This document shows positions 17,299 through 25,874 of a stretch of DNA of 64,000 nucleotides, one piece after another (position 1 is the first letter of the stretch; the number at the start of each line of letters is the position of its first letter). The notes beneath the pieces were generated by a model. The model was not told the origin of the DNA and did not search any database. It saw nothing but the letters and a program-made list of their open reading frames with translations. The DNA is from G963666705 sp963666705 (GTDB lineage: Bacteria > Pseudomonadota > Alphaproteobacteria > CADEGL01), in contig CAXXKO010000016.1 in NCBI GenBank assembly GCA_963666705.2, positions 1-64,000 of the forward strand, in the 5' to 3' direction. Made by a program: the position numbers and the translations under genes.

Positions 17299-18375
17299 TC
17301 ATGAATCGCGGGGGCCAAGCCGGTCCGTCACACGATCGATGTCCACCTGATAGCGGACCCGCAGAGGATTGAAGAGGAGGGCCAGGCGGTATTTCGCGCG
17401 CGCCTCCTCGTAACGCTTCTCGCTCTCCAGCACCTGGCCCCAGCGGTAATAGGCCCGATCGCTGCGCGGATCGATGGCGAGCGCCCGCCGGATCAGTGCC
17501 TCCGTCTCCTTAGGCTCGCCGAGCGCGGCGAGTGCCGCGCCCCACTCGGCATAAGCGCGCGCGCTGCGAAGTTGCGCCTGGTCGATTTCGACGACTTGCC
17601 GGAACTTCCCGATCGCCTCGCGGTATCTTCCCTGGCTGGCCAGCGCCATGCCCCAGTTGTGAATGGCGAGCACGAAGCCGGGGTTGAGGACGAGTACGCG
17701 TCGGAACTCGGCGATGGCGGCCTTCGGCTTGCCCTCCGCCAGCAGGGTGAGGCCCCAGAGGTTGTAGAGCCAATCGTAGGTATCGGGCGGCAGCACGGCG
17801 ATGGCGCGTTCGAGCTCCCGCCGCGTGGCCGCGAAGTCGGTGGTGCCCACGTCCATCTGCGCCTCGTAGTAATAGGACGCGAGAACGTAAGGGTCGGTGA
17901 GGCGCATTGCCGCGGCCGCGGCCTCGAAGAACAGCGCCTTGGGAGACCCGGACGGGGCGCTGACGGTAACCGCCTCCATCGTGCCCCCGCTCCGCTCCAC
18001 CCGAATGCGGAGATCCCAGGTCTGGCCCTCGTCGATGATGTCGCCGCCGATCTCGAACTCGATCAAGCCGAGGTCATCGCGGAGGGCCATGACGACCGAG
18101 CCGACATTGAAGTAGTCGCCGAGTGCCCCGACGACGGTCGGGTCCGATTGCAGCCCAAAATCGCGCAGTTGCTTGGCCGTTCGGGCACCCTTGTTGATGT
18201 TGCGGTAGGCATCCGCGACCCGCTCGGTGACGACCGAGGATGAATAGCCCCGTTCGGCCACGCTGGCCGGGACATCGATCTGATCGAACATGACCTCGTG
18301 GGGGCTGGTGGCGAACGAGAAACCGAAATAACCCAGAATCACGAGAACGGGAATCGTGAGAATACCGAGATCCAT
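17299..18375 (-). CDS. Membrane-anchored TPR-repeat protein
   Basis: A 358-residue protein. It has one N-terminal hydrophobic segment (ILTIPVLVILGYFGFSFA), a middle domain with FEIGGDIIDEG and VSAPSG stretches, and at least four TPR-like units from about residue 190. Clear examples are GKPKAAIAEFRRVLVLNPGF, GRYREAIGKFRQVVEID and KRYEEARAKYRLALLFNP. TPR arrays usually mediate protein assembly. The N-terminal part resembles no family I can name. It ends 22 bp before the truncated channel gene on the same strand. Confidence 0.8.
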   Translation of the reverse strand: MDLGILTIPVLVILGYFGFSFATSPHEVMFDQIDVPASVAERGYSSSVVTERVADAYRNINKGARTAKQLRDFGLQSDPTVVGALGDYFNVGSVVMALRDDLGLIEFEIGGDIIDEGQTWDLRIRVERSGGTMEAVTVSAPSGSPKALFFEAAAAAMRLTDPYVLASYYYEAQMDVGTTDFAATRRELERAIAVLPPDTYDWLYNLWGLTLLAEGKPKAAIAEFRRVLVLNPGFVLAIHNWGMALASQGRYREAIGKFRQVVEIDQAQLRSARAYAEWGAALAALGEPKETEALIRRALAIDPRSDRAYYRWGQVLESEKRYEEARAKYRLALLFNPLRVRYQVDIDRVTDRLGPRDS

Positions 18376-18579
18376 GGATCACACCGTCACGGGGCGGGGC
18401 CACGCTCTGCACCCCAGAAGCCGCGCCGATCCTAACGCCCTCCGCCCACGCGAACAAACATCGAGGCGGAGACGGCTTGGCAAGTCGAAGCTCGGCGGTG
18501 TCCGGTCCACGCCATTCCTGTTAGCATTGGCGTGGGGAGAATTGGCGGTTACGAACGAGAACAGGAGCGCCTCCAGACC

Positions 18580-18981
18580 ATGGGCCGGCGAAGCACTAAT
18601 GTCTTGGGGCATTTTTCTGCGCCCGCGGTGGTGGGCGCGGTTGTTGGCCTGTGGCTCCTCGCCGCGCCCTCGCCACCGCCAGTGGAGGCTGCCCCGGGCG
18701 TCGGCGAATGGCTCACGGCCCAGGATCACCTTCATGTCGCGCCGCAAATCGGCCCACACGACCACTCCCAAACGCCGCTAGCCGACGCCAACGCCGACGC
18801 CTGGCTCCCGCCCGCACGCACGCGCGAGCGCACCGGCGGCACAGACGCCCTGAACGCGCCGCGACCCGCAGCGATCTTACCGGCGACGAACTCGGAAGCC
18901 GACTGGGCCGATGCGAGCGAACGGCCCCCCGCCCTCACACTCGACTTCAGCCATCCGCCGCGCGCGCCACCGCCCGTCTGA
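18580..18981 (+). CDS. Small exported His-containing protein, start of the copper locus
   Basis: A 133-residue protein from ATG 18580, preceded by AGGAG about 14 bases away; an in-frame upstream start at 18532 exists. It has an N-terminal hydrophobic stretch (VVGAVVGLWLLAAP) followed by SPPPVEA, like a signal peptide cleavage region. A polar region with a DHLHVAP...HDHSQ cluster could bind metal. No known domain was recognised. It sits about 100 bp upstream of the CusF-like gene on the same strand and probably belongs to that operon. Confidence 0.6.
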   Translation: MGRRSTNVLGHFSAPAVVGAVVGLWLLAAPSPPPVEAAPGVGEWLTAQDHLHVAPQIGPHDHSQTPLADANADAWLPPARTRERTGGTDALNAPRPAAILPATNSEADWADASERPPALTLDFSHPPRAPPPV

Positions 18982-19078
18982 GCGTCGAACGACTCGTAAA
19001 CCCGCAAGACGGCTCGGGCCACGGATGTGGCCCGTCGCCCTGCGACGCTCGGACACGCGCCAGTCGGAGACAGTCACG

Positions 19079-19585
19079 ATGCATCGAAGCCTTATTGCCT
19101 TCGCCGGGGCCGCCGCCCTCGGCGTGATGGGCGCCACGAGCGCGGCCACCCATACCGGACCGGAGAACCCACCGACGGCGCTCCTGGCGCCCGCCGCCCA
19201 CGCCGCTTCATCGGCGACCGCCTTGCGGATCGCCCAGTCCGACGAAGCGACCAAGGACGATGGGATGGAACAGGGCCACGGCGAGATGAAACCGGAGGAG
19301 ATGGAGGACGGCCACGGACATGACGACATGGGCACCGAGGAAGGCGGCCACGACGCCTCCCCCGCCCAGGCCCACGGCATGGGCACGGTCATCATGATCA
19401 AGACGGACCAGAACATGGTGGTCGTCGACCACCAGGACATCCCCGGTTACATGGGCACCATGACCATGGGCTTCACTGTCACCGACCCGTCCCTGCTCGA
19501 CCGCGTGGCCGCCGGGGACATGGTGCGCTTCACGATCGAGACGGCGACCGGTCAGATCCTCGATATCGAGAAGGCTCACCAGTAG
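19079..19585 (+). CDS. Periplasmic CusF-domain copper-binding protein
   Basis: A 168-residue secreted protein. Signal peptide: MHRSLIAFAGAAALGVMG. A His/Met/Glu-rich linker (EQGHGEMKPEEMEDGHGHDD) is a likely metal sponge. The C-terminal CusF_Ec domain has DHQDIPGYMGTMTMGF, which contains the Met residues that bind Cu(I) in CusF. Its C-terminal 65 residues are clearly paralogous to the end of the multicopper oxidase encoded at 21133-23214. It stops two bases before the next gene start, so the operon is tight. Confidence 0.85.
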   Translation: MHRSLIAFAGAAALGVMGATSAATHTGPENPPTALLAPAAHAASSATALRIAQSDEATKDDGMEQGHGEMKPEEMEDGHGHDDMGTEEGGHDASPAQAHGMGTVIMIKTDQNMVVVDHQDIPGYMGTMTMGFTVTDPSLLDRVAAGDMVRFTIETATGQILDIEKAHQ

Positions 19586-19587
19586 TC

Positions 19588-20619
19588 GTGCGCGACGGCA
19601 TGTGCTCATCGCCACCGTCCCGCCTGTGCAGGCTCGTCCTTCTGGCGGGCGCCGTCCTCGTCGCGGGATTGGCGCCGGACGCCCTCGGCCACGGCATACC
19701 GGAGGCGGACCGCCAGGCGATCATCGAGGGCGGCAACCTGCGCTACCTGCTGCTCGGCGCCGAGCACATGGTCACGGGCTACGACCACCTCCTGTTCCTG
19801 CTCGGCATCGTCTTCTTCCTGCGCCGGTTCGGCGAGATCGTGAAGTTCATCACGGCCTTCACCCTCGGGCACAGCATCACGCTCCTGTTCGCCACCCTCT
19901 TCGGCATCACGGCGAACTATTTCCTGGTCGACGCGGTGATCGCGATCAGCGTGATCTACAAGGGCTTCGAGAACATGGACGGCTTCCGGCGCTATATCGA
20001 GGTCGAGCCGCCGATCCTGCTGTTCATGGTCTTCGCGTTCGGCCTCATCCACGGCTTCGGCCTGTCCACGCGCCTGCAGCAGCTCCCCCTGCCGGAAGAA
20101 GGGCTCGTATGGCGCATCCTCTCGTTCAACCTGGGCGTCGAGTTCGGTCAGATCGCGGCGCTCGTGGTCATGCTCGCGGTGCTGGCCGGGTGGCGGCACC
20201 TGCACTCCTGGGCGATCTTCAGCCGCGTCGTCAACGGGGGCCTGATCGTCGCGGGGAGTCTCCTGTTCCTCACCCAGATGCACGGCTACCTGCACACGAT
20301 CTATCCCGACGATTTTGGGTTCAGCGCCGACCTGCACGAGCATGCCCACCTTGAGATGGCGGCGCGGATCGTACCGATCGACGGCTTCGAGGCCGAGGCG
20401 ATCGCCGAATTCGTGCTCGACGACCTCGCGACCGAGGGCATCGTGGCGTCCGGTTGGGCGGAGGCCGAGGCCGGGGAGGCGCGCCGGACCACCTATCGCG
20501 GCCGCGAGTCCTGGGTCGTCGAGTTCGAGAGCACGGCTGTGCCAGACGGAAGTCGTCGCCTATATCTCTACATGACGATCGACGGTAACTACCTGGCCGT
20601 CGATGAGGACGGAGAGTGA
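19588..20619 (+). CDS. HupE/UreJ-2-like membrane protein with extra C-terminal domain
   Basis: A 343-residue protein from GTG 19588. It has a cleavable-looking signal, then a HupE/UreJ_2 membrane core with the conserved GYDHLLFLLGIV, FTLGHSITL and GLIHGFGLS motifs and a further FNLGVEFGQ. The conserved His and Asp residues in these helices suggest metal or small-cation handling. HupE proteins are linked to nickel uptake, but similar proteins occur in copper loci. The last 90 residues form a soluble tail with acidic stretches and no recognised domain. Confidence 0.8.
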   Translation: MRDGMCSSPPSRLCRLVLLAGAVLVAGLAPDALGHGIPEADRQAIIEGGNLRYLLLGAEHMVTGYDHLLFLLGIVFFLRRFGEIVKFITAFTLGHSITLLFATLFGITANYFLVDAVIAISVIYKGFENMDGFRRYIEVEPPILLFMVFAFGLIHGFGLSTRLQQLPLPEEGLVWRILSFNLGVEFGQIAALVVMLAVLAGWRHLHSWAIFSRVVNGGLIVAGSLLFLTQMHGYLHTIYPDDFGFSADLHEHAHLEMAARIVPIDGFEAEAIAEFVLDDLATEGIVASGWAEAEAGEARRTTYRGRESWVVEFESTAVPDGSRRLYLYMTIDGNYLAVDEDGE

Positions 20620-20666
20620 GGACCCGCGCGGGCCCGCCCACACAAACCGGAAGGAGTACCCCCGCC

Positions 20667-21053
20667 ATGACTGTGACGAGCCGAATTTACGGCGCGATAT
20701 TCGCCCTCGCCTTCGTCGTGATAACGCCGCCCGCCCTCGCCCATTCGGGCACCACCGGCCCGAACGGTGGCCAGGTGCAGGAGGTGAGCGGATATCACCT
20801 GGAGCTCGTGGCAGGCGAGGGGGAACTGACGATCTACGTCACCGGGGGCGATGGCAGCCCGGTCGCATCGGAGGGCGCCACGGGCTCCGCCTTGGTGCTT
20901 GTCAACAAGGAAAAAGCGAAGGTGACGCTCTCGCCGGGCGGCGACAATGTCATCAAGGGCCAGGGCGATTTCGCGCTGGCGGACGGCATGAAGGTCGTCG
21001 TCACCGTGAACCTCGCGGGCGGGGAGAAGCTGCGGGCGCGGTTCGCGTTCTAG
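20667..21053 (+). CDS. Exported small beta-rich protein of the copper locus
   Basis: A 128-residue protein from ATG 20667, preceded by AAGGAG about 12 bases upstream. The signal peptide ends in PPALAHSG. The mature part is short strands (HLELVAGEGELTIYV, ALVLVNKEKAKVTL, MKVVVTVNLAGGEKL). It resembles small periplasmic proteins annotated in CusF/MCO loci, but I cannot name a family. Its stop codon TAG lies inside the first unit of a 3 x 23-bp tandem repeat. Confidence 0.65.
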   Translation: MTVTSRIYGAIFALAFVVITPPALAHSGTTGPNGGQVQEVSGYHLELVAGEGELTIYVTGGDGSPVASEGATGSALVLVNKEKAKVTLSPGGDNVIKGQGDFALADGMKVVVTVNLAGGEKLRARFAF

Positions 21054-21116
21054 AAATGACGTGGCGCGGCTTCTAGAAATGACGTGGCGCGGCTTCTAGA
21101 AATGACGTGGCGCGGC
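21048..21116 (+). repeat. Tandem repeat, 3 x 23 bp, between convergent genes
   Basis: Three perfect head-to-tail units starting TTCTAGAAATGACGTGGC at 21048, 21071 and 21094. The first unit contains the last codon and stop of the upstream gene. The array lies in the 80-bp gap before the convergent multicopper oxidase gene end. No terminator hairpin with a T run is visible in the gap, so the array may be replication slippage with or without a role in transcript ends. Confidence 0.95.
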
Positions 21117-21132
21117 CGGCGCCCCGGCCCGC

Positions 21133-23214
21133 CTATTTGGCGATGTCGCTGATGGCGCCCGTCGCCTCGTCGATCACGAACTCGACCCGGTCGCCCTCCT
21201 CGAGGCTGTCGAGCAAGCTCGGGTCGGCGACGGAAAAGCCCATGGTCATGGCCGCCATGTAGCCGGGGATCTCCCCGTGGTCGATGATCACCATGTTCTG
21301 GCGCGCGACCACGGCGATCACCGTCCCGACGCCGTGAAAGTGGGGCGGGCCTTCCTCTGCCTGTTCGGCGGGCGCTTCAACTGGCGCGGGCGGCACGGCC
21401 GCGACCGACCCGCCATCCACGTCGTTCGAGACGACGAGGCGGCCGAGCATGCCGGCCCGCTCGTGAGCCGGGACGTGGCAGTGGAAATCGAGCACCATTT
21501 CCTCGGCCGGCGTGACGAAGCGGCCGACTTGAACGCCAGGGCCCACCAGCTCGATGCTCGTCATGGGGCTGAGGCCGGGGACCAAGAAAGTGTGCCGGAC
21601 CTGGTCGTCGTTGCGGAAGACCACCTCGACCTCCTCGCAGGGCCGCGCCCGAATCTCGTTGGGCGCGAAGCCGTAAACCGAGCCCGGCCCGCCGAGGCCG
21701 CTACCGCCGCGGATCTCGACCCGGCGGAAACCGGTCGGGGTCCCGCATGACTTGGCGACGACACGGTGGCCCTCGAGCATGTGCATCATCATGGGATTCG
21801 CACCTTCGGTCGCCGCCCCGTGGGCGTGGTCGCCATGGCCGTTGCCTATGCCAGCGACCCCGTCCGGCACGCCCTCCACTTGCGCGCCCTCCCCGCTCGC
21901 CGCCGCCGGGGGCATCGCCTCCGGATAGTCCTCGAGGGTGCTGTTGAAGATGGCGGGGTCGAAGACCGGCACCTCGCCCCGGTAATAGGCCGGGTCGAAG
22001 TAGCGCGCGAGCGGCATGGCCGTCCGCGGCAGGCCGTCCGCGCCCATGAAACCGTCATAGACGATGGCGGTGGTGGCGCCGCCGGGGTTGAGGCCCTTGT
22101 TGGTCACGGCCCTGGCCGTGTGGTCGTGCATGAGCCAGACCCCGGGGCCCGAGGCGTGGAGCCCATCGTCACCCGTGTGCAGCGCGAGATCCACCCTCTG
22201 GGCCGGCCCGATCGAGACCACGTCGCGCGTCACGCGCGCCCCGTCCGGCACCGGGTAGCCGTCCAGATGGGAGATCGTGAAATGGTGGCCATGGGTGTGA
22301 AGCTGGACCGTTTCCTCGCCCGCGTTCAACAGGCGAAGCCGCACCGTCTCGCCCGACTTGACCTCGATGGGGGTGTCGTGGAGGGCGAGAGGGAAGGCCC
22401 GGCCGTTGAGCAGGAAGACGTTGGGCTCGGCCCGGGTCGTATCGAACTCGCGATGCATGCGCCGCTCGGTGACGCGCAGGTCGCTATCAGCGAGGGTGAG
22501 GGCGTTGAGCCGGTCGTCCACCTGCAGAAAGACGAGGGAGTATTCCGCGTCGTACAGCTCCGCCGTCGCCGCGCCCATGTCCGGCATGCGTCCCGCGCCC
22601 GGCACTAGATAGGTGAAGTTGTTGTCCGGCCGATCCGGCTCGACGATGAGCATGCCGTGAAGGCCCATGCCGACATGAACGTCGGGCTGGACGTGGCAGT
22701 GGTACCAGTGGGTGCCCGGGTTGCTGGCCACAAATTCATAGGTAAAGGCTTCGCCCGGATTGGTCGGCGCCTGGGTGATCATGGGCACGCCGTCCGAGGC
22801 GTTCGGGTGGATGGTGCCGTGGAGATGGATGGTATGCGGGAAATAGTGGGTGTTCTGAAGCGTGATGCGGACACGGTCCCCTTCCTCGACCCGGATCGTC
22901 GGGCTCGGCAGGCGCGCGAGCGACACCATGCCCGTCCCCAGCGGCGCGAACACCCAGAAGGCCATGAACTCGCCCGGATAGACCTCCTCCATGATCTCGG
23001 CGACCTCGAGGCGGATATGGACCTCGTCGGGGTCGCCGTCGCCGTCGCGGTCGGCGCCGAAGGTTATGGCGTCGGGCGCAGCACCGGGGATGGGGGGATG
23101 GGTGAATTCCCGCGCCCCGGCGGGGGCCGCCGCGATTGCCAACGCCAACGCTGCCGCCGTGGCGCCAAGCCAGCACCGGACGGGGCCGTGGCCGCCAATC
23201 ATGATATGCCTCAT
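21133..23214 (-). CDS. Multicopper oxidase with C-terminal CusF domain
   Basis: A 693-residue exported protein from ATG 23214, with signal peptide before PAGAREF. Copper-site motifs: His130-x-His132 in TIHLHG, His169...His174 in HWYHCH followed by VQPDVHVGMGL (type 1 and trinuclear ligands), HTHGHHF, LMHDHTARAV, and a later cupredoxin site FHCHVPAHERAGM. The last 70 residues are a CusF-like domain (GEIPGYMAAMTMGF). It probably oxidises Cu(I) in the periplasm while the fused domain delivers copper. Longer upstream reading on this strand is antisense to the next gene and is not part of it. Confidence 0.87.
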   Translation of the reverse strand: MRHIMIGGHGPVRCWLGATAAALALAIAAAPAGAREFTHPPIPGAAPDAITFGADRDGDGDPDEVHIRLEVAEIMEEVYPGEFMAFWVFAPLGTGMVSLARLPSPTIRVEEGDRVRITLQNTHYFPHTIHLHGTIHPNASDGVPMITQAPTNPGEAFTYEFVASNPGTHWYHCHVQPDVHVGMGLHGMLIVEPDRPDNNFTYLVPGAGRMPDMGAATAELYDAEYSLVFLQVDDRLNALTLADSDLRVTERRMHREFDTTRAEPNVFLLNGRAFPLALHDTPIEVKSGETVRLRLLNAGEETVQLHTHGHHFTISHLDGYPVPDGARVTRDVVSIGPAQRVDLALHTGDDGLHASGPGVWLMHDHTARAVTNKGLNPGGATTAIVYDGFMGADGLPRTAMPLARYFDPAYYRGEVPVFDPAIFNSTLEDYPEAMPPAAASGEGAQVEGVPDGVAGIGNGHGDHAHGAATEGANPMMMHMLEGHRVVAKSCGTPTGFRRVEIRGGSGLGGPGSVYGFAPNEIRARPCEEVEVVFRNDDQVRHTFLVPGLSPMTSIELVGPGVQVGRFVTPAEEMVLDFHCHVPAHERAGMLGRLVVSNDVDGGSVAAVPPAPVEAPAEQAEEGPPHFHGVGTVIAVVARQNMVIIDHGEIPGYMAAMTMGFSVADPSLLDSLEEGDRVEFVIDEATGAISDIAK

Positions 23215-23301
23215 GCTGTCTCGAATAGGCGGGGAACTTAGCGCAAGCGGCTCGGCGGCGCTAGAATACCGCGTGCCCCACGACGGTGAGGAGGCCAAGC
23301 C

Positions 23302-24126
23302 ATGACCACCACCAGCGAGACCGTTCTCAGCGTCGCCATCGGCGGGCTGGGGGCCATCGGGCTGCCCACCGCGCGGGCGCTCGACCGGGGCATGAAGGGC
23401 CTGCGCCTCGTCGCCGTCTCGGCCCGCGACCGGGAGAAGGCAGCCGCACGAATGGCGGGTCTCGCCAACCCGGTGCCCATCGTCGGCCTTGGGGAGCTGG
23501 CGGGCCTCGCGGACGTGGTCGTCGAATGCGCCCCGCCCGAGCGCTTCATGGAGATCGCCGAGCCCGCCATCCGGGCGGGGCGCATCTTCATGCCGCTCAG
23601 TGTCACCTCGCTCCTGCCCAACGATCACCTGGCGGAGGCGGCGGAGCGGTCGGGGGCCAGGATCATCGTCCCCACGGGCGCCATCCTCGGCCTCGATGCG
23701 GTGCGCGCGGCGGCCGAGGGGACCATCCATTCCGTCGTCATGGTGACGCGCAAGCCGCCCGCGGGCCTCAAGACGGCGCCCTTCGTGGTCGAGCAGGGCA
23801 TCGACCTCGACGGCATCGCGGAGGCGGTGCGCCTCTACCAGGGCCCGGTGCGCGACGCGGCCAAGATGTTCCCCGCCAACGTCAACGTCTCGGTGGCGCT
23901 CAGCATGGCGGGCATCGGCCCCGACCGCACGCTCTACGAGGTCTGGGCCGATCCCACCGTGACGCGCAACACCCACACCATCACGGTCGAGAGCGCGGAG
24001 ACCCGGTTCGAGATGACTATCGCCGGCGTGCCGACGGAGGAGAACCCGGCCACGGGCAAGCTCACCCCCCTCAGCGTCATCGCCACCCTGCGCGGCCTCA
24101 CCAGCACCCTGAAGGTGGGGACCTGA
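23302..24126 (+). CDS. nadX: L-aspartate dehydrogenase, NadX-like
   Basis: A 274-residue NAD(P)-dependent dehydrogenase. It has an N-terminal Rossmann motif (VAIGGLGAIGLPTARAL) and the C-terminal family block ANVNVSVALSMAGIGPDRT, then VWADPTVTRN and ENPATGKLTPLSVIATLRG. NadX enzymes convert L-aspartate to iminoaspartate for NAD synthesis or act in aspartate catabolism. AGGAGG lies 9 bases before the ATG. It is divergent from the multicopper oxidase with an 87-bp gap. No nadA or nadC is nearby, so a catabolic role is possible. Confidence 0.85.
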   Translation: MTTTSETVLSVAIGGLGAIGLPTARALDRGMKGLRLVAVSARDREKAAARMAGLANPVPIVGLGELAGLADVVVECAPPERFMEIAEPAIRAGRIFMPLSVTSLLPNDHLAEAAERSGARIIVPTGAILGLDAVRAAAEGTIHSVVMVTRKPPAGLKTAPFVVEQGIDLDGIAEAVRLYQGPVRDAAKMFPANVNVSVALSMAGIGPDRTLYEVWADPTVTRNTHTITVESAETRFEMTIAGVPTEENPATGKLTPLSVIATLRGLTSTLKVGT

Positions 24127-24153
24127 AACTACACCGGCGCAAGCGCCTGTATG

Positions 24154-25818
24154 CTACCCGCTGGCCGCGCGTTCCGCCGCAATCCGTCGCAGCTTCGCCC
24201 GCTGGATCTTGAAGCCGTTGGGGCTTTCGGTCACCGGGAAGGCCTCGATGGGGAAGAACCAGCGCGGCACCTTGAACTTGGCCATGCCGGCCGCGCAGTG
24301 GGCGGCGAGGGTGTCCGCGGAGATGGCGGCGCCCGCGGCGGGGATCACGAAGGCCGCGGGCACGGTGCCGCGCGGGCCATCCACGCCCACGACCTGGCAG
24401 CCCGCGACCGAGGGGTGCGCCGCCACGTGGCACGAAATCTCCTCCGGGTTCACGAGGAAGCCGCCGAGTCGCAGCACGTCGCCCATGCGGGTCAGGAAGA
24501 CGAAGCTGCCGTCGCCCGGCAGATGGCCGAGATCGCCCGTGCGCACGAAGCCATCCGCCGTCATGGCCGCGGCCGTCGCCGCTTCATCGCCATAATAGCC
24601 CGCCATCAGGCTCGGCCCGCTCAGCTCCAGCTCCCCATTCTCGCCCTCGGGCACGAGTTGGCCGCTCTCCGGGTCGCGCACCCGCACGGCCGAGGCGGGC
24701 GAGACCGGGAAGCCGCCGGCCCGGACGCGAGAGGCGGGCGCCGCGTCCGGCCGCTGGCTCGCGTAGAGCGCCTGGGTCTCGCTCATGCCGTAGAGCCCGA
24801 CGAAGGGGATGCCGCGCCTGTCGCCCTCCGCCACCAGCTCTTCGGTCCCGCCGCCAAAGGCGGCGAAGCCGCAATGTCGGAGGGAGGATAGCGCGTTCGG
24901 CCCACCGGCCGCCTCGAAGATGCGGCGGTACATCTCGTCGCTGCCATTCATGTGGGTGACGCGGTGGGCCGCGATCAGCGCCGCCGCCTCGGCACCGTCG
25001 AAAGCGGTCATGAGCACCATGGGCCGCGCGGCCGCGAGGTTCGCCATGACCTGGCTGTGGCTGAACGCGCCGCAGAACGGCAGCGCCATCAGCATCACCG
25101 CGTCCGGCGCGTCGTAGCCGAAGGAGGGTGCCACCGCGCGGGCATGGTCGGTGATGCCGCGCTGGACATGGAGCACGAACTTGGGAGCCTTCGTGGTGCC
25201 CGAGGTGGTGAAGATGTTGCACCCCACCTCCGGCCCCGCGTGGTCCGCTTCGAGCATCGGCCGGTCGACGAGATCACGGTAGCGGACGGCGCCGGGGAGG
25301 GCTGGCCCGTCCTCGCCCTCGTCGTAAAGGATGAGGGCCTCGAGCCCGGAACGGACGCCTGGGTCGAGCTCCCCAAGGATGCCGAGAAAGTCGCTGTCCT
25401 TGAAGCCGGGCCACAGCACCAGCGCCCTGGCGCCCGAGCGGCCGACGATATCCTCGACCTCCACCCCGCGGAAGCGGGTGTTGACGGCGACGGCGATGGC
25501 GCCCAGGCGCGCGCAAGCGAACTGCAGCTCGAGCCAGGCCGGCACGTTCGGCAGCCACACGGCGACCCGGTCGCCCGGCCCGATGCCCAACTCGGCCAAT
25601 CCCCGCGCCACGCGCCGGGCGCGCTCGTCGAGCGTCTGGTAGCCGATCGTCCGGCCGCGATAGTGAATCGCGGGCGAATCGCCGGCACGCGCCGCCGCGT
25701 CCGCGAGAAGCGCCGTCAAGGTGCTGGGCAAATGCCGCTCCCGCCAATGGCTCCCGCCAAACGTTACCCGCCCAGGCAAAGACGGCTCAATGGAAATGTC
25801 GGGGTGGCCCGATTGCAA
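24154..25818 (-). CDS. AMP-forming acyl-CoA synthetase/ligase
   Basis: A 554-residue ANL-superfamily enzyme. The phosphate-binding loop is FTTSGTTKAPKF, the A5-type block is LYGMSETQ and the A7/A8 region is VRTGDLGHLPGDG. A C-terminal lysine lies in a segment ending FKIQRAKLRR. It activates an organic acid to its CoA thioester; the substrate is unknown. The start appears to be TTG 25818, 56 bp from the divergent hydrolase gene at 25875. A shared regulatory region for CoA ligase, pita-bread hydrolase and decarboxylase is likely. Confidence 0.88.
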   Translation of the reverse strand: MQSGHPDISIEPSLPGRVTFGGSHWRERHLPSTLTALLADAAARAGDSPAIHYRGRTIGYQTLDERARRVARGLAELGIGPGDRVAVWLPNVPAWLELQFACARLGAIAVAVNTRFRGVEVEDIVGRSGARALVLWPGFKDSDFLGILGELDPGVRSGLEALILYDEGEDGPALPGAVRYRDLVDRPMLEADHAGPEVGCNIFTTSGTTKAPKFVLHVQRGITDHARAVAPSFGYDAPDAVMLMALPFCGAFSHSQVMANLAAARPMVLMTAFDGAEAAALIAAHRVTHMNGSDEMYRRIFEAAGGPNALSSLRHCGFAAFGGGTEELVAEGDRRGIPFVGLYGMSETQALYASQRPDAAPASRVRAGGFPVSPASAVRVRDPESGQLVPEGENGELELSGPSLMAGYYGDEAATAAAMTADGFVRTGDLGHLPGDGSFVFLTRMGDVLRLGGFLVNPEEISCHVAAHPSVAGCQVVGVDGPRGTVPAAFVIPAAGAAISADTLAAHCAAGMAKFKVPRWFFPIEAFPVTESPNGFKIQRAKLRRIAAERAASG

Positions 25819-25874
25819 CGCGCTCCGATATCTGCGATTGATTCGAGGCGCCGCGGCGGCCGGGGAGATGCGCC

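Noticed and set aside
21133..23976. Multicopper oxidase read as 947 residues
   Set aside because: The part upstream of ATG 23214 is antisense to the aspartate dehydrogenase gene. The signal peptide begins at 23214.
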